Shown one piece after another: positions 24,816 through 38,931 of a stretch of DNA of 64,000 nucleotides. A program made the position numbers and the translations under genes. Each line of letters opens with the position of its first letter. Positions within the stretch are counted from its first letter, which is position 1. The DNA is from Anthostomella pinea (taxonomy: Eukaryota > Ascomycota > Sordariomycetes > Xylariales > Xylariaceae), in the NCBI GenBank assembly GCA_963556695.1, contig CAUWAG010000004.1, forward strand, positions 558,001 through 622,000, in the 5' to 3' direction. A model generated the notes under the pieces. That model saw only the letters and a list, made by a program, of their open reading frames with translations, was not told the DNA's origin and ran no database searches.

Positions 24816-26926
24816 ATGGACCGGCTCCGCCTCCCACGCCTCAGCCGTGACACGGCCTGGATATACACATCAGCCCTGCTAGTGGGCCTAGCCGGCCTTC
24901 TCAAGTTCCGCCGAGGCGCCTTCGACTACATGTACACGGAGACGCACTGCTACCAATCCGTACAAACCAATGCCACCGCGGTAGCAGCGCAAGACGGGCT
25001 CGTGAGCTGCTTCTCGGTGTCGCCCGCGGGCACCTTCTCCAACGTCTTCGCCGCCAGCAGTGGTTCCGAGCTCGGCCGGAATGCGCATCCTGGTCACGCG
25101 ATGCCGGGCCTCTGGGATGGTCACGGGCATCTGCTGCAGTACGGCGAGTTTCTAAACTCGGTCGACTTGTTTGGGACCGTGTCCTTGGACGATGTACGGT
25201 CACGCGTTCGCGCCTACGTTGGGGACCATGCTGGGGTCGGGTCGGCGACGGAGTGGGTGAGAGGGACGGGATGGGATCAGATGGCGATCGGGCGAATGCC
25301 GACTGCTGTGAGTTAGCCAGTCAGTCTAGTCTGGCAGCGACTCTTATTTGCCGAAGTGGAAAGCTGACGTGTGGTGTCTGTAACAAGGATGACCTGGCGG
25401 CAGATGATGAGCTGAAGGACCTGTTTATCATGCTCGACCGCGTGGACGTGCATTGCATATGGGTTTCCCAAGCTGTGCTGGACTTGCTGCCAGAGTCCGT
25501 CCCCGACGTTCCTGGAGGTGAGATCATCAGGGATCCCGGCAGTGAGTACCGTTTCGATTTACCCCTTTCCCGCCCTGGCCTGCTTCAGCTGTTCATTGTC
25601 GGCTGGCGGGGTTTCCTTTCGCTTGAATCATCATTCCGGAGCCCTATCAAATCTCAAGGATGTGCTTAACATAGCTGACTCTGCTTGCTACAGTGGGCGT
25701 CTTCTGCGACAATGCCATGGATATAGTCATGGCGCTATGGCCAAAGCCAGACAACAGCAAGAAACGGCAGTGGGTGAAAAGTGCCATGAGCAAACTGAAC
25801 GAGGTCGGGCTGGTCGGTATGCATGATGCTGGTGTCACCCCTGGCAATATCGAGCTCTTCAGAGAACTAGAAGGCGGCGACGACTGGAGTGTGCGAGTCT
25901 ACGCGATGGTCGAGTGCTATGAGCGGAACACGTTCTGTCCGGAAGCCTTCGAGCGGTATACAAGTGCCGATGGCTTCCTAAGCATCCAGAGTGTAAAGAT
26001 GTTCGCCGGTAAGCTGTGCTCATTCACTCGAACCCTCACATCCCCCATCTCTGTTACTAAACCAAAACCCAACAACGACTGATATGAATGTGTGCGATCC
26101 AGACGGCGCTCTCGGCAGCTGGGGCAGCGCCATGATAGACCCGTACTCCGACCGCCCAGACTCCTCCGGCTCCCTCCTGGTCAACGCCTCCGAGCTGACA
26201 TACCAGGCCATCGCCTGGGCGCGCGAGGGCTACCAAGTCAACATCCACGCCATCGGCGACCTCGCCAACCGCCACGCGATCGACGCCATGACCGCCGCGC
26301 TGCGCATCCTGTGCCCCTCCAGCCCCGAGCCCGACTACGAGACCCTCTCGCACTGCCAGTCCCGCCACCGCTTCCGCATCGAGCACGCACAGATCATCCA
26401 CCCGGCCGACCAGGCCCGCATGGCCGCCGTCGGCCTCATCCCGTCCATCCAGCCCACGCACGCCACCTCCGACATGGCCTACGCGGAGCAACGCCTCGGC
26501 GCCTCCCGCACCGCCACGGAAGCCTACCGCATGCGGTCACTACTATCCGAGCTCGCCCTGCCCGTCGTCCTCGGCAGCGACTTCCCCGTCGAGCCGCCGC
26601 ACCCGTTCCAGGGCATATACGCGGCACTGACGCGGCGGAGTCCGCACACGGGGCGCGGCGCGGAGGGGGCCCCTGAAGAGGGCTGGCATGTCGAGGAGGC
26701 GCTGTCGCTCGAGCAGGCGGTGAGGGGGTTCACGGCGGGTCCGGCGTACGGGGCCTTCACGGCGGGTAAGACGGGGGTGATTGCGAGGAATGCTTGGGCG
26801 GATTGGGTCGTGCTTAGTGAGCCGCTGGGGCAAGTTGTGGACGAGGATGTGGAGGCGTTGAGGGGGCTGCGGGTACGGGAGACGTGGGTTGGGGGGCGGA
26901 GGGTTTATGTGAGGGATGATGCGTAG
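24816..26926 (+). CDS. amidohydrolase family 3 (YtcJ-like), N-terminally membrane-anchored
   Basis: Metal-dependent hydrolase of the Amidohydro_3 group; substrate unknown. Exons 24816-25307, 25388-25541, 25694-26008 and 26103-26926 give about 594 aa. Residues ~14-30 form one hydrophobic helix (signal anchor). Metal-site motifs follow in order: GLWDGHGHL (HxH, residues ~103-105), SVKMFADGALGSWG joined across the third intron, VNIHAIGDLANR, FRIEHAQIIH and VVLGSDFPVEPP. The C-terminus (GKTGVIARNAWADWVVLSEP) is the family's small beta domain. All four exons join in frame with GT..AG borders. Codon use in the last exon is strongly GC-rich. Confidence 0.9.
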
Positions 26927-28425
26927 AGGGCGGAGAGAATATTGAACAGCAACAATGGTGGTGGATTTGTGTTGTTTTTCGGTCTCTGTCTGCTATGGTA
27001 ATTAGACTGTGGTCGATCATACGGTGATAGATCTGGTTCGACCACCGACCTACCTGGGTAAAGAGACAGCAATGAGCAGCAACGTACCCGAACCAAGACA
27101 ACTGCCGTCGCTTTCAAGCGCATTGCTGTTTGTTTTTATCTCGATGTTTCCACGTGGACGAGGGAAAAAATACGTTGTTCTGTAAAGAAAGGCGAGGGCC
27201 GGAAAACACATGTCCGTACATCAAGGCAAGGCATTCACGATAGACAGACACGACAGGATACACGAGACGACACGGGACGATACGGTAGGGATCCCGACTC
27301 ATAGCGGCAAAAGGGGGGCGTTCCGTATCAAAGATGGCCGACGCTCCATCACGCCACCATCACCGCCATCACCGCCATCATAATTCCCAGTCAAGGCCAT
27401 CTCATCTCCCCCACCCAATCCTGTCCAATTCGCTAACCTGACTCAGTCCATCCCAACGACCTACCTACCTCAAAACTCGACCCCACGAAGCAGAAGCAGT
27501 ACCGATATCGACACAGTAACCACACGATCACACGATCATATATCATAACAGGGAGTTTACGTACGTCCCGCTCTACACCCCAATACTCTCATGTTAGGCC
27601 CAGGACACATAGGTAACTCTAACTCTGGTACTAAAAGTGACATGTCGCGCACATCAAGATCCCGGTACCTACGATACCCGTCATTACGGTCAGAACGGCA
27701 GAAGACTGACCGGCTATGTCACGCTGTCAATACATGTGGACGGATCGTCGCGAACAGCTCGCTGCCTAAAATCCGCCTAATAGCTACAGTGGATATCAAT
27801 CACCAGCAACGAGCGTTCAGCTGTCTTTTCCAAAAGCCAAAGGCCCAATGTTTCGGGGTTCTGAAACACGTGTTCAATATTAGGCGTTGTATATACATAA
27901 TCTGACATTACACATCTTTCTGGGTGTCATTGTGCCTGCAAGTGAAACCCCGACTCCCTGCCATTCTTTGCCTGGCCTTGCCTGGCCTGCCTGTGTGCAT
28001 CGTATCGCCAACGTGCACCTGGAACTTCCGCCCTCGGGACATTTGGAGGATTGGTGCTCAGTTGCTTTATAATAACATATACACGAAAAGAGCAACCTCA
28101 AACCAAAGGTGTATGTGGTGCCACTTTGCAGACTCTCTTTTAGCTCAAACAGTCTCGCCTGCGTGATTCGAGGCGAAAAATAGGACGAAACGAAGACAAC
28201 TCCCAGCCCGGTGAAACGGGCAATGACGGAACCGAACTCCTTGTACATGAACTCCCCAAATGTGTCTTGCTCGCGGTACACTGTACCGGGCCATATAGAC
28301 AGGCTCCATTAGCCTTGTTGTCCCCTTTATATGCACCCGCCTTGGTTGCCCAATGTCCCGCCGAAACAGTCTATTGCTCTTGGCACAAAAGAAAACCGGT
28401 TGTCCTCGTGTCGGACTGTTCGGTA
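26927..28425. other. intergenic between convergent genes
   Basis: 3' flanks of the amidohydrolase and the DUF3405 gene. About 1.5 kb with only short overlapping frames. I see no gene. Confidence 0.5.
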
Positions 28426-30916
28426 CTAGTCATCCTCCTGTTCCGCTGGGTTCTCCCACTTGATGGGGTGTACCAGCATGCTTCGGAGGCAGAGTCGCCC
28501 GGTGCTATTGGGGTCCTCTTCTTCTTCGGGTCCACCACGCAGACTACCTCCATTTGCGTGGCCACCGTCTTTTCCGCGTCCGTCAAGCTGTGCGTAACCG
28601 AGCCAACGTCGCCATAGTAGACCGGCGAACTCGCTGTTATAGTACCAAGTTGTACCTTTATGGTTGTGTTCGTTGGTAAGGTCGAACGGCGATCCGTGGC
28701 CTCCGGAGCTATGATGGCGACCGCCGTTGAAAGCTTTTTCGATCTCTTCCTGGGGCCATGCGCGATCTAGAAACACTGGGTGCGGCGCATACACAGCCTT
28801 CAAGCCGCGATGAAAGGCCATCGAGGGCGGGAACATCTCGCTGAACATGCTGTGGTGAAGACGCCAGGTCTCCTCGTGCATCACCGTCAGCAGACGGCGG
28901 GATAGTCGAGACGCAGTCACGATGGCGCATCTTCGAGGAGGCTTGGAGATAAACGTGTCGTAGCCCGTGACATCTCCAGCAAACACCCAGCCAGATTCGT
29001 CGGCATCGAAGAGGGGGTTGAGCGTGATCAGATCGGCAGCCTCCCCGACACCGCATTGCGACATATCGGACCCGGTGGCACAACTCGGGGGCATGAAATC
29101 CTCGCCGTGCTCGAGACTGGCCTTGCCAGAGAACGTCACCGGTCCTAATATCGGCTTCTTCTTGGCCTCACGCGTCTCCTGTTCAACGAGCGCCGTGAAG
29201 TCTTCCCAGCTCCCGTGAAGCTCAGGAATGTAGTACTTGGCTGCACGTTCCCACATGCCTTGCCGACTCTGTTTCTCGGCCCATTTGCCGAGTCTGTCAA
29301 AAAGCTCATAGTACGACCCGGTCCATCGCATGTCCATCTCCCAATTCCAGAAATGGGCATACTGCGGGTGGGTAACAGCAAAGTGTTGGAGCGGCATGTG
29401 AGCGGATCGATAGACTCCGTGAATGTCACCGTTGGAGGGGTTCTCGAAGGTATCTCCAAAGTTACCAGGGTAGTACAGGGCCATCTGAGCTTCTGACCAC
29501 AACGTACAGAGCCCGTGGAACTCGGGAGGTACATTTTCTTCCAGTATATCCTGTACCGTGGCCGGGTCGGCCCAGATGGGAGCATTGTTGTCTCTCACGT
29601 GGAGCAGGAAGTGCACATCATACTCGCCACCCGATCTCAAGTTGAGCTCGGAGATCATGGCCCGAAAATTGAGAACGGCATGGGCAGTCCACTTGAAGCC
29701 GACGTACGTGCGGATGACGACAGCAATCCGGTCCACCTTCTTGCGCCCGGTCGTGGCGAGCTCGGCATCTTGCTTCTTGTCGCCCGTGAAGAAACGTTCT
29801 CGGTTCGACTTGAAGCATTTGTCCTGTGCTGATGCCCAGTCAATGTCGTCCCAGTTGATTCTCCCAGATTTTCCCCAGACAGCTTCGCTACCCTCACGCT
29901 CTGTTTCCATTGCCTCGTTAACTCCTCCATGTTCCAGGTCGTACCCTAGGCCGTATGGACCGTAACGACCGAAACGATCGAAACAAACATCTTCTCGGAG
30001 GCCAAGAAGCGCATGTGATCCGATAACAGGCTTGGGCTGTCCTTGGGGAATGCCCTCGTATGCGTACAGGTCCGGAGGCGAGATCTTCTTGTCGGCGTCG
30101 ACGTAGCAGGGGTTGACACGGACATGCGTTTTCTGCCAATGGTCGGAGTTGTAGTCTGGATGAGCGGAGAAGGCGGAAGGCTTAGGCAGTTTGGTATGGT
30201 GTACAGGCGGTGGCTCTGAGCGATCGGATGCTGGCGACGTCTTGGGGTATTCTGGCTTATAGTCTGAAAACGGGACAAGTGCTCTCAGGCCATTGTAGAA
30301 CCCATCGAGACTGCAAAGTTTAATGAGAATGCTGGCCTGCAGGTGCTGGTATGAATTCCACTTACTGTTTGTATCTTAGCCAATGCGGGCCATTCGCCTC
30401 CTCCTCCTCCTTGGCCTCTTCTTCCTCCTCATTGCCGTAGCCGGACATATCGATGATGCCCTCGGTAATTTCCCCGACGTAGTCCTCCACATCTTCTGGA
30501 GTTTCCAGTTGTTGTTGATCACTTCCCCTGGCATATTCCTCCACATCTTCCGGCGTTTGCAGCTTTTCCTGGCCGTTGGTCTCTCCGGTTTCAGTATGTT
30601 GAGCTTGGTTCGCATCGCCTTTGGGGATGCTTTTCGCCTCACCCATGCTTCCATGTACCAGATCGAGGACTTTATGTGAAGGGACCAACTGCGGGTTAAA
30701 CAGGGAGACAGTGAGGAGCACGATGACAACAATAGTCCATATGACGACTCTCCGATAGAGACAATGGCTCAGCAGGGCCTTGAGTCTGAATTTGGAGGGC
30801 GATGATCCTCGTTGTGAGGTGGTGGAGATGGGAAGGCAGTCGTCGGCCTTGCGCGCCATGATGCTGGAGAAGGAGCCGGATTTGCGTGTTATGTAATTGG
30901 ATAACCGGCCCATCAT
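28426..30916 (-). CDS. DUF3405 family type II membrane protein
   Basis: Two exons, 30916-30366 and 30310-28426, give about 811 aa. The start is the first of two adjacent ATGs at 30916. A single hydrophobic helix (VVIWTIVVIVLLTVSLF) near residue 65 follows an Arg/Lys-rich cytosolic tail, a Golgi-type signal anchor. Next come an acidic Glu-rich stem with two near-identical QTPEDVEEY / ETPEDVEDY repeats and a long luminal domain. That domain includes DRIAVVIRTYVGFKWT, FWNWEMDMRW, GWVFAGDVTGYDTFISKPP and FLDRAWP. DUF3405 proteins are fungal-specific and are thought to be glycosyltransferase-like, but no reaction is established to my knowledge. Frame clean; intron GTAAGT..TGCAG. Confidence 0.9.
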
Positions 30917-33900
30917 GCTCGAAACCACAGCATGAAGGGTCAGGGGTATTCGAGCTGGCGATGGACCAACAAAGGTGGCAAGCTATCTCATTGATAAACG
31001 ACGGAGGAAAGCGATACCTTTTGTTCGGCGAAGGAGTTGATCCAGGCGACGACTGGCTGATTATGAGGTCACCCAGGGCTTTGCCAGGACGGTTTCGGCG
31101 CTGACAAGGTACACGACGAAGAAGGATTTAGTTGCCGCACTCCCTTGCGTTACAACGTTAGAAGTCGCAGGTGCCAACCAGAGCAGTGCCGGAGGAGCTG
31201 AGAAGGGGTGGCGGAAAAGAGTGGGAGTCGTGGTGACCAAAGGCGTGCGGCGTGCAGCCAGAAATGAGTGGAAGACCAGAAGACTCACTGCCCAAAGAAT
31301 GGGTTGAAGAACAATGCCCTACGAAAGAGTGCTGCCGCAGAAATGGGTAGATGATTGCTGTCGTTCGAGGCGAAGGATAGGACCGCAAGGCGAGAAGGCG
31401 GTTGGTCGGCAGATTGGCTTGGGTTGTCTGGGATGAAACCAATCGCGTCGCCTGGAAGGACCCAAGGGAAAAGAAGAGGACCCCGAGCTCTGGCACTGGC
31501 AAGGATAACAACACTCCAAACAGGATAGGGAAAGAAAGCGTGACGTGGGCGGAAGAATTGGTGATACCGGAAAAGTAGAGAAGTCGGGTGTGGTTCAGGT
31601 GAGGTCGTCGGGAAGATGGTCGACGAGGTAGAGCCGCAGGGTGATGTAGGGCCTAGGTGCGCCACTCGTGCTGGGTGCAGTAACGGGGTGGTGGGCAGTC
31701 CGTGACCTGCTGTTGAAGCCTGAGGTATAGGTACCTCTAGGTGTAGGTCACGGTCACTGCGACAGGTGTCAACTTGCAGGTGCTGAGTAGGAGGTAGGTA
31801 TGTTGAATGCGCCGCACGGCAGTGACGCTGGTGAAACTGACAGCCCTGGAGCAGACCGGAAAGCACGATGGATGGGTACCTCGCTGTGACCGAGTGAGGA
31901 CTTTTGAACACCTGGAGTGGCGGAAGGGGGAGGCACGACTTGGATCGTCGTAAACCACCCGGCAGAATGGCACAATGCGATTTATTATCATTGATCAAGG
32001 CGCTGAGTCCCAGCCCCTGCCTGACCTCTTTACCTCTCCTCCGTGCGTTGAACTCTCTCGGCATTGATAACTGCTTGTGTGCCACTGTCTTACGATTCCA
32101 CTGGCGTCTGGTGTATGGCGTGCGTGGCAGACGAGACAGAAAAATACCTAAACGGGACGGCCAGTGGCCCATCCCGGCATCGTATTGGACAATGGACAGC
32201 CCTCGCATGATGGATCTGATCTTTTCTCCTACATCCCGCGTCAATATCTGCGTGCGCCTTATAAACTGACTGCCATGATGGTACCCTAGCAACAGGCCTA
32301 CGTCTTTCCTCCTGAGCATGCCAATACAGATGTCTAGTTGAATAAGGACCAGATGTTGCGAGCACCACGATGCATGCTGATATAGCTGTTTATAGGAGGT
32401 ACGTTGGGCGTGAAGTGACAATGTGGCGGGGCTTGGCGGGGCTGGGCAACCTTCTCAATGGATGGGGTCTTAGGGGTCCATGTCCTCGGTTGGGACTTTG
32501 GGGAAGGGGAGGGCACTCCTCTGCAGGGGCGATGATAAACTCGAAACAGTACATCATCTATGCATAGCTTACTTTTAAGTTTGAGGGCGCGCTCTTATCA
32601 AGGTTGGCACAATCTGAGAGTTCGGCCATCTCACGTCATTCATGGTGTCGGCTCTGTTTCTACGCCCGGACGAACCTCAAAACATCGGGTGCTGATTCCA
32701 TGTCTGTGCGACAGAGTGCCTATTTGGGACCTGTGCGGCTATACCTCGTCTCAGTTATCTCGATCAGAGATCGCCGTTGTCAAACTCGGACCAATGAAAC
32801 CATTGATACCCGTTTCGTCCATGGTCCCGGGACCATGCCGACGCCCTCGCATCATGTACCGTAGACCAGAAGACTGGACCGAAGCCGATAGCCTTTACCT
32901 TCATTGCGGAAGTCTCTGGTCTAGCATCTTCATATATGGAGTAGTGTGAAAACGCCACGGGCGCCAAGCAGCTGGGCATCGTGGGGGACTTGCTAGTACA
33001 ACTATGCCAGACCTGGTTATTACTATATCGGGGACGAGGAAATAGGTCGAACTAAAATCGATTTAAGTGGCAGGTCGATAATTAGATCCCGCTGGTTGCC
33101 ACTGTTAGCCCGTCACTGGTCAATCGACTATCGTCCTTCACAGTGAGAGAAGACAGACAACATCGAAACTTCTTCTCGTCCACGATCCTGCCGTGACCCC
33201 AGAAAACGTCGGAGAATAAAATAATAAGAAAATGCCCTGCCCTTCCTCTACCTTACCATCGGATAGCCCCACCATCTACCTCCCGAGATAGTGATACGTC
33301 GTCAACGGCTGCGGCACAGATGATATTACGGTGTCCCACCTGGGGGAAAACCATGACAAGATACACGACACGACGCATTTATCAAGATACGATACATTGG
33401 ACACCAAGCTCGAATGACATCGCTAGGCAGGCTATGCGGCGATCTGGCGTCTGATGGGCTTCAGGTCTGCAGATCCGGGTCTCGTCCAGTCTGAAACCCT
33501 GTGCCTCGTTCTAGGTGCTATCGCACGCGGCACGGGCAAGAGAGACAGACAGGACAGACAGGTGTCATCACGGAGACACGCACGTTTCATACGCGGCAGT
33601 CAATTCAAGATTCGAAATCTACCTGTGAAATAGGTAGTGCCGACGGGTCGGTCACAGTTGATTCAATCATTAGGTTCTTGGGCGCGAGTCGAGATGAACC
33701 TAGATAGGTGTGAAGACGCCAATGACCTTTAGCCACGACATACCTAGTCATCCCCTCGTCGTCGTCACATGCAACTTGTAGATACATACATACATGCTGA
33801 CATGCGGCCATGTAGTGCCTGACGGCCATTTGAGGCTGATGGAAACATGTTTGTCGGGCATTGTGTGAGACACCGGTTGTTCGGCTAAGAATAAAGGCGA

Positions 33901-35093
33901 AGCTGATCAATCAGTGATCACCCGACCCCGGCCTCAGAACCAGCGACGACACATCTACCGTCACGCCTCATGGCGGCTTATGAGAGCCAATCGTCGATGT
34001 ATGTAAGCGCAAAGGCGTGTTAGCTACCCCCCCTTTTAGGAGTTGAAAGGGGCGTTGGGGGCATTGTAGTACACGATACATGTATACGTCAATTGCAGCC
34101 GCGGAATATCGAGATAAATGTAGCAACATGAGTAAGTCGGCTGGCCTCAGCGCCCGTCAGTCGCCTCCTCACTCAGCCCTACCCGTAGGTACCGAGCTGA
34201 AGCTGCGATGATGGCGCCCCAGCCCCTCACAGATATACTGCCCAACTATTCAGCCAGTCAGTCAACCAACCAACCCTTCAAACATTGGTCTCATGGTCAG
34301 CGTACCACGCCGCGCAGAAGCATCGCATGAGTACAAAGATAGATTTTCGATCCGAGCGAGGTATTGTTCCGGCGACGACGAGAACGGGAACGAGAACGAT
34401 TGGTACGCTCGTGTATGCGACAAAGCTGTGGCATTACCTGCTATGGTCGGTCCGCCAACAAAGAGGAATGCCGAGCGCGGCGCTTCCAGACACAGCATCG
34501 TCATCGGCACCGTCGGCGGTTCTAGGCGCGGAAACAAGCCTTTGATGATCGAAACCTGAGTTACCGGCTTCAAGGCAGTATACGTTCAATGTTCAAGGCG
34601 ATATCTCGAAGTGTCCATATTACCTTCGCGTTGTGCCCACCCCTAAGCTACACCTTACTTCATATCGGACGACGCGGCCCTGTGCCAGGTCATGTAGAGA
34701 TACACTCCGTTACATGATCCACGAACCATGCGTGTGAGCAGGTGAAAGTTAAGCTTTCACACATCACTGTTGGTAGCCACATCTAGACAAGTGTGTGGGT
34801 AACTGTCGTATGCGGCCAAAACTATCGTGAAGCCGGACATGGAGCAGCACGGGACAAGTCCACCCTCCCGGTAATTTCGACATGCGAATTGCGGCATGGA
34901 TGGCCTGTTCGGACCTTCGTCGATTGGTGCTGCGCATACTATATTCGCGGTCAAAACTCTATCCGTCTAGCCTATCACTCTGGTGTGTCTGTTTTCGCCT
35001 CTTCGATGCAAAGGCCATCCCGTTCTGGTATGTTCCACGCGTGCGCGTACACGTATAGCCTATAGTGCCATGTAAACCCTTAAATTTACACAT
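30917..35093. other. gene-poor 4.2 kb interval
   Basis: The longest frame (31285-32421, minus) is 378 codons but has no ATG-led motif, domain or splice context and its composition resembles neither neighbouring gene. Other frames are short. No tRNA or repeat recognised. Confidence 0.45.
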
Positions 35094-37423
35094 TCAGACC
35101 TCTTCTTCCATGGCCCGGTGCTGCGTCGTAATCCCCTCGTCTACCTTGTCCGGCGAACGCGCACCACCGGTCTTGGCCGCCGGACTCCCACCTGCGGCCA
35201 CCGCCACCTGGTCCTCCGCGGCCATGGCGGCGTTCTTCTCCTCGATGACCTTGAGCTTGGCCCTCCTCCTCTTAGCGTCGACGCGGTCGCGCCACTCCCT
35301 GCCCCAGCGAATCGACACCCACGTGCAGGCGGTGCCGCCGAGCAGGAACAAGGTGCTGATGGTGCTGAACCAGCCGATGCCGATGGCGTCGACGGCCGGC
35401 AGCACGACGGCGGTGCCCAGACACGCGAACAGGTAGCGGATGCAGTAATTGCCCGCGATCACCTCCGCGCCTCGCCCGGGCATAACATCCAGACAATACG
35501 TGTTCAGGCTCGGGAAGCAGAACAGCTGCGCGCAGCCCTGCAGGAACATGACCACGACCGTGAGGCCGATGCCGCCGACGTCCTTCTCGACGCTCCACCC
35601 GTAGATCAGGATGCAGGCCGGGATCACGACGCCCATGAAGGGTAAGGCGGAGTACATGCGGTCCTCGGGCACGCGCACGCCGCGCTTCGCCATGTACTTC
35701 TTGACGACGTAGTCGGCGTACCGCCCGCCGAGGAACGTGCCCGTGAGGTAGCCGCAGCCCGGCGCCAGGTAGAAGAGCCCGCTCTGCAGGGGTGTGTTGA
35801 GGCCGTAGCGCGGGTTGATCACGTACCGGATGGGCGTCAGGAGGCTGTACATGTTCCAGACGAGCGAGGAGCTGGCGAGGCCCGTGAGGAAGAGGTCTGT
35901 AGTGTTCGGTAAGTCAGTTCGGTTGTTTTCCGCAGATTGCATATTCACGAGAATCGTGTTGGTTGTATGAAGTCGTGGGCTGTCTCAGACACGTCTGCCT
36001 GCTACTCCCATTCGGACATGCATGTGTCTGACATACACAGCGCAAGGTGCAGTGCGAGATAGCCGCGTAACGAGAAGAGAAACACAAGGAAAAAATCACG
36101 TACTCGGATACTCGTACAGACGCAACACGCGCCAGGGGTTAATCATGCGGAGCAGCACCTTCCCTTTCACCTTGCCGCTCAAGCCCACGAGGTCGTCCAT
36201 CCGCTTGTGGTAGATGGTTTCGGGAAGGAGGAAGTACGAGCCCACGGCCGCGATGCCAGCCAGCCCCGTCTGCAGCCAGAAGATGACGCGCCACGACGTG
36301 TACGTCACGATGATGCCGCCGATGAAGGGCCCGAAGGCCGGGCCGATCAGCGTGCCGCTCATGAACCAGCCTGTTGCGGTGCCGCGCTCTGTTGGGCGGT
36401 ATATGTCGCTGTGGGTTGGCGGTTAGTGATGGGATGTTTCTTCGGTAGAGGGCTGGGCTGGGGTTTCAGAGCTGGAGGTGGGTACTGACCTGATGACGGC
36501 GGCTCCCACCAGGATGAACGACGTCCCTTCGAACGCGGTGAGGATGCGGAAGACGAAGAAGGCGGCGAGGTTGGGCGACAGTGCCGTGCCCACGCTGCAC
36601 GCGAGGAAGCCGACAGACGTGACGAGGGTGATCTGGGTATTATTCGGTCAGTGTCTTCTCTACTCATGATGTTCCTCGCCTTAACATCTCCCTTCTCTTC
36701 ACCCACCAACACTTCTCTCTACCTGGTTACAACACAACCAGCACTCAAACGACAAATAGGTACGACTCGGAGAAACTCACCATCCTACGCCCATACACCT
36801 GACTCAGGGGTCCCCAGAAAATGGGTGAGATGCCCATGAACAGCATATACAGGGCGTTCACCAGATTCACAATCGACCCCGTGGTCTGGAACTCGCCCGC
36901 GACCTCGGGCGTGGCCGCCAGTACCGACGTGCTGGAGACGGGCGCCAGGAACGAGCAGAAGGCCAGCAGCGCGACGATGACACCTGCGAGTCTTGTGGTC
37001 AGTCATCGTAAGTCCCCACATCATGGGCGGGAGGTAAGATGCCTCTTCATGATGCCGGCGCTCTTCATCAGATCATCACGCACGCATACGAGCGTGAGAG
37101 GTGCAAGGGGGCAGCCTTGAGGTCAGGGATCGCTCACTCTTCCGGTGTTTTGGCAGCCGGTCGTACACCTCGTCCGGGAGCTCGACCACGGAGTCGATGG
37201 GCTCCACGGGGGCGTCGGCGCCGACCGACTGGCGCGTTGAGCACCGGTCTAGCGTGTTTGGCCTCGCTGGACGGATCTCATTGCCGTCGGCGTCGCTGTC
37301 TGAATGGGACGCCCCATGGGAGGAGGTCTGGCTGAGGTGGGATGACCCAGCGTTGCTCACGTGCGCGTTGGGGTGCACGCTCGCGGCGTGCTGCTGCGTC
37401 GGAGTTTCCTTGGGTTCGGACAT
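35094..37423 (-). CDS. MFS drug:H+ antiporter, DHA1 type (QDR/AQR1-like)
   Basis: Plasma-membrane efflux carrier of the major facilitator superfamily. Five exons, 37423-37138, 36983-36781, 36632-36490, 36408-36104 and 35896-35094, give about 579 aa. A ~95-residue Ser/His-rich cytosolic leader precedes the first membrane span (VIVALLAFCSFLAPVSSTSV). Motifs: WGPLSQVYGRR (loop 2-3), DIYRPTERGTATGWF and TLIGPAFGPFIGGIIV (the antiporter motif C region of drug/H+ carriers). The C-terminal half has FLGGRYADYVVKKY and VMPGRGAEVIAGNYCIRYLF. The tail is basic then acidic, ending EEEV. Substrate, drug, polyamine or organic acid, is not predictable. Confidence 0.92.
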
Positions 37424-38931
37424 CGTGGCTGGGTGGGTAGGCCAGTGAATTTGGGGGCTTTTAAGTTTATTATATCGTGTGAGGTAACTGTAGGTGTGTC
37501 ATCGTAGTCGCTAGTGAGCCTGCACCAGAGGGATGTTGCGATTCCCTGAGACTACGAGGCAGTGATAGTAATGGCGATTGGTAGTATATTATGTGATAGG
37601 CAAATACGTGAATGATCAGTGATGAGTATAAAGACGCTGGGTTCGCTTGTGAGAGCTATACCGTAACGGCTTGATGAGATTCTTCAAGCAGCAGCGGTGG
37701 AAATCGTGGCAAATTTTCGAGATTTCGCGGACCGAGCAAAACCATCATCCACCCGAGATCGTGGGGCACGCTGCTTATTTACACCACAATTTCCCTACCT
37801 TATGGTGTATCAGGTAGTCCTGCCCAATGGTTAATCGGATTGACACTGGGCAGTCCCTCATTGTGACTGAATGCTGCGCCGAGAATCGGTGGATTGCTCC
37901 ATACTGACTTCTAGTCCGGCTTGATAAGGTATAGCCAGACATGCATCGGGAAGCTATCGAAGTGGGTATCCTGTCTGATCGCTGCGCTCTTCTCTCGCGG
38001 CTCCAAAGCCGAAGATACCTAGTCGGGCATATGTGTGTGTTGGCCGGTGACCCTGGCGGGTTGCAGAAAGGGAGCCAAGCTGCAAGCAAAGCAAGCTCGC
38101 GCCATCATGACTCCATGGTTGGAGACCCGACATGCATGAACGATATGAAGAAGATTTCCGGGTAGTTTTCGCTGCTTCGTTGACAGACAGCGGACGTCAT
38201 ATAGCCTATCGGGGGCTTACCTGTGAGTGGAAGATGGCCGGCTATGCAGTCTTTACATGTACGCCGTCGAAACCAATGAGGAGTTCCTCTCGACGCTTTC
38301 ACGGTAACACTGAGGAGAAGCCGACGAGACGGGTCTGGCCGATGCTTATTCCCGTAGCCATGTCCCTTGCATCCACCATTCAGCACTTTATCCGGCCCGG
38401 GATCGGCGACGTTAGCGGGCGAGCCAACCGACCTCCCCGCCGTTGCCGGCTGCGAAAGGGTTCCGAACCAGTCATGCGGGCCACTTGATGTGCTGGCTCG
38501 TCGTTCGTCTGACATCCACGATTGCCTGTCTCTGAAGGCTTGAAATCGTCGGGTTGCACTTGTTCCGGCTCTCGAACACAAGCAGCAGTCCCAAGTCTCG
38601 CCCTTGCAATCAGAGCCACTCTCTCGCACAGCTTAGTCGATTGGTTCTCCCTTCCAATCTTAACTCCAAGATAGATATCGTCATCTCAACTCGATCCCAC
38701 CTGATTGAGATTTGCTTGCTGCTGGCCTCGCATCACAGGCAAGTATGGCCACGATGCTGAAAAGTAGATATCGTCGTATTCTCATAGTTTATGTCTTCCC
38801 GGTGACACATTATACCCGGTCACCAGGTCCATACCCCCCACAAGTGTTTAACTCGCAAAGATATAATGATACTTGACGGTATCTCCCGTCCCAGATGCCT
38901 ATTCTCTCGACTGTGGTAGCGCGCAGACGTC
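37424..38931. other. intergenic, no gene
   Basis: MFS promoter side and 3' flank of the 2H gene. A 174-codon minus frame (38105-38629) lacks recognisable motifs. Confidence 0.45.

Noticed and set aside
26092..26676. 194-codon plus frame overlapping the amidohydrolase
   Set aside because: Arg/Pro/His-rich shadow of the last amidohydrolase exon.
31285..32421. 378-codon minus-strand frame in the gene-poor interval
   Set aside because: No domain, signal, splice partners or coding-like composition; likely chance.
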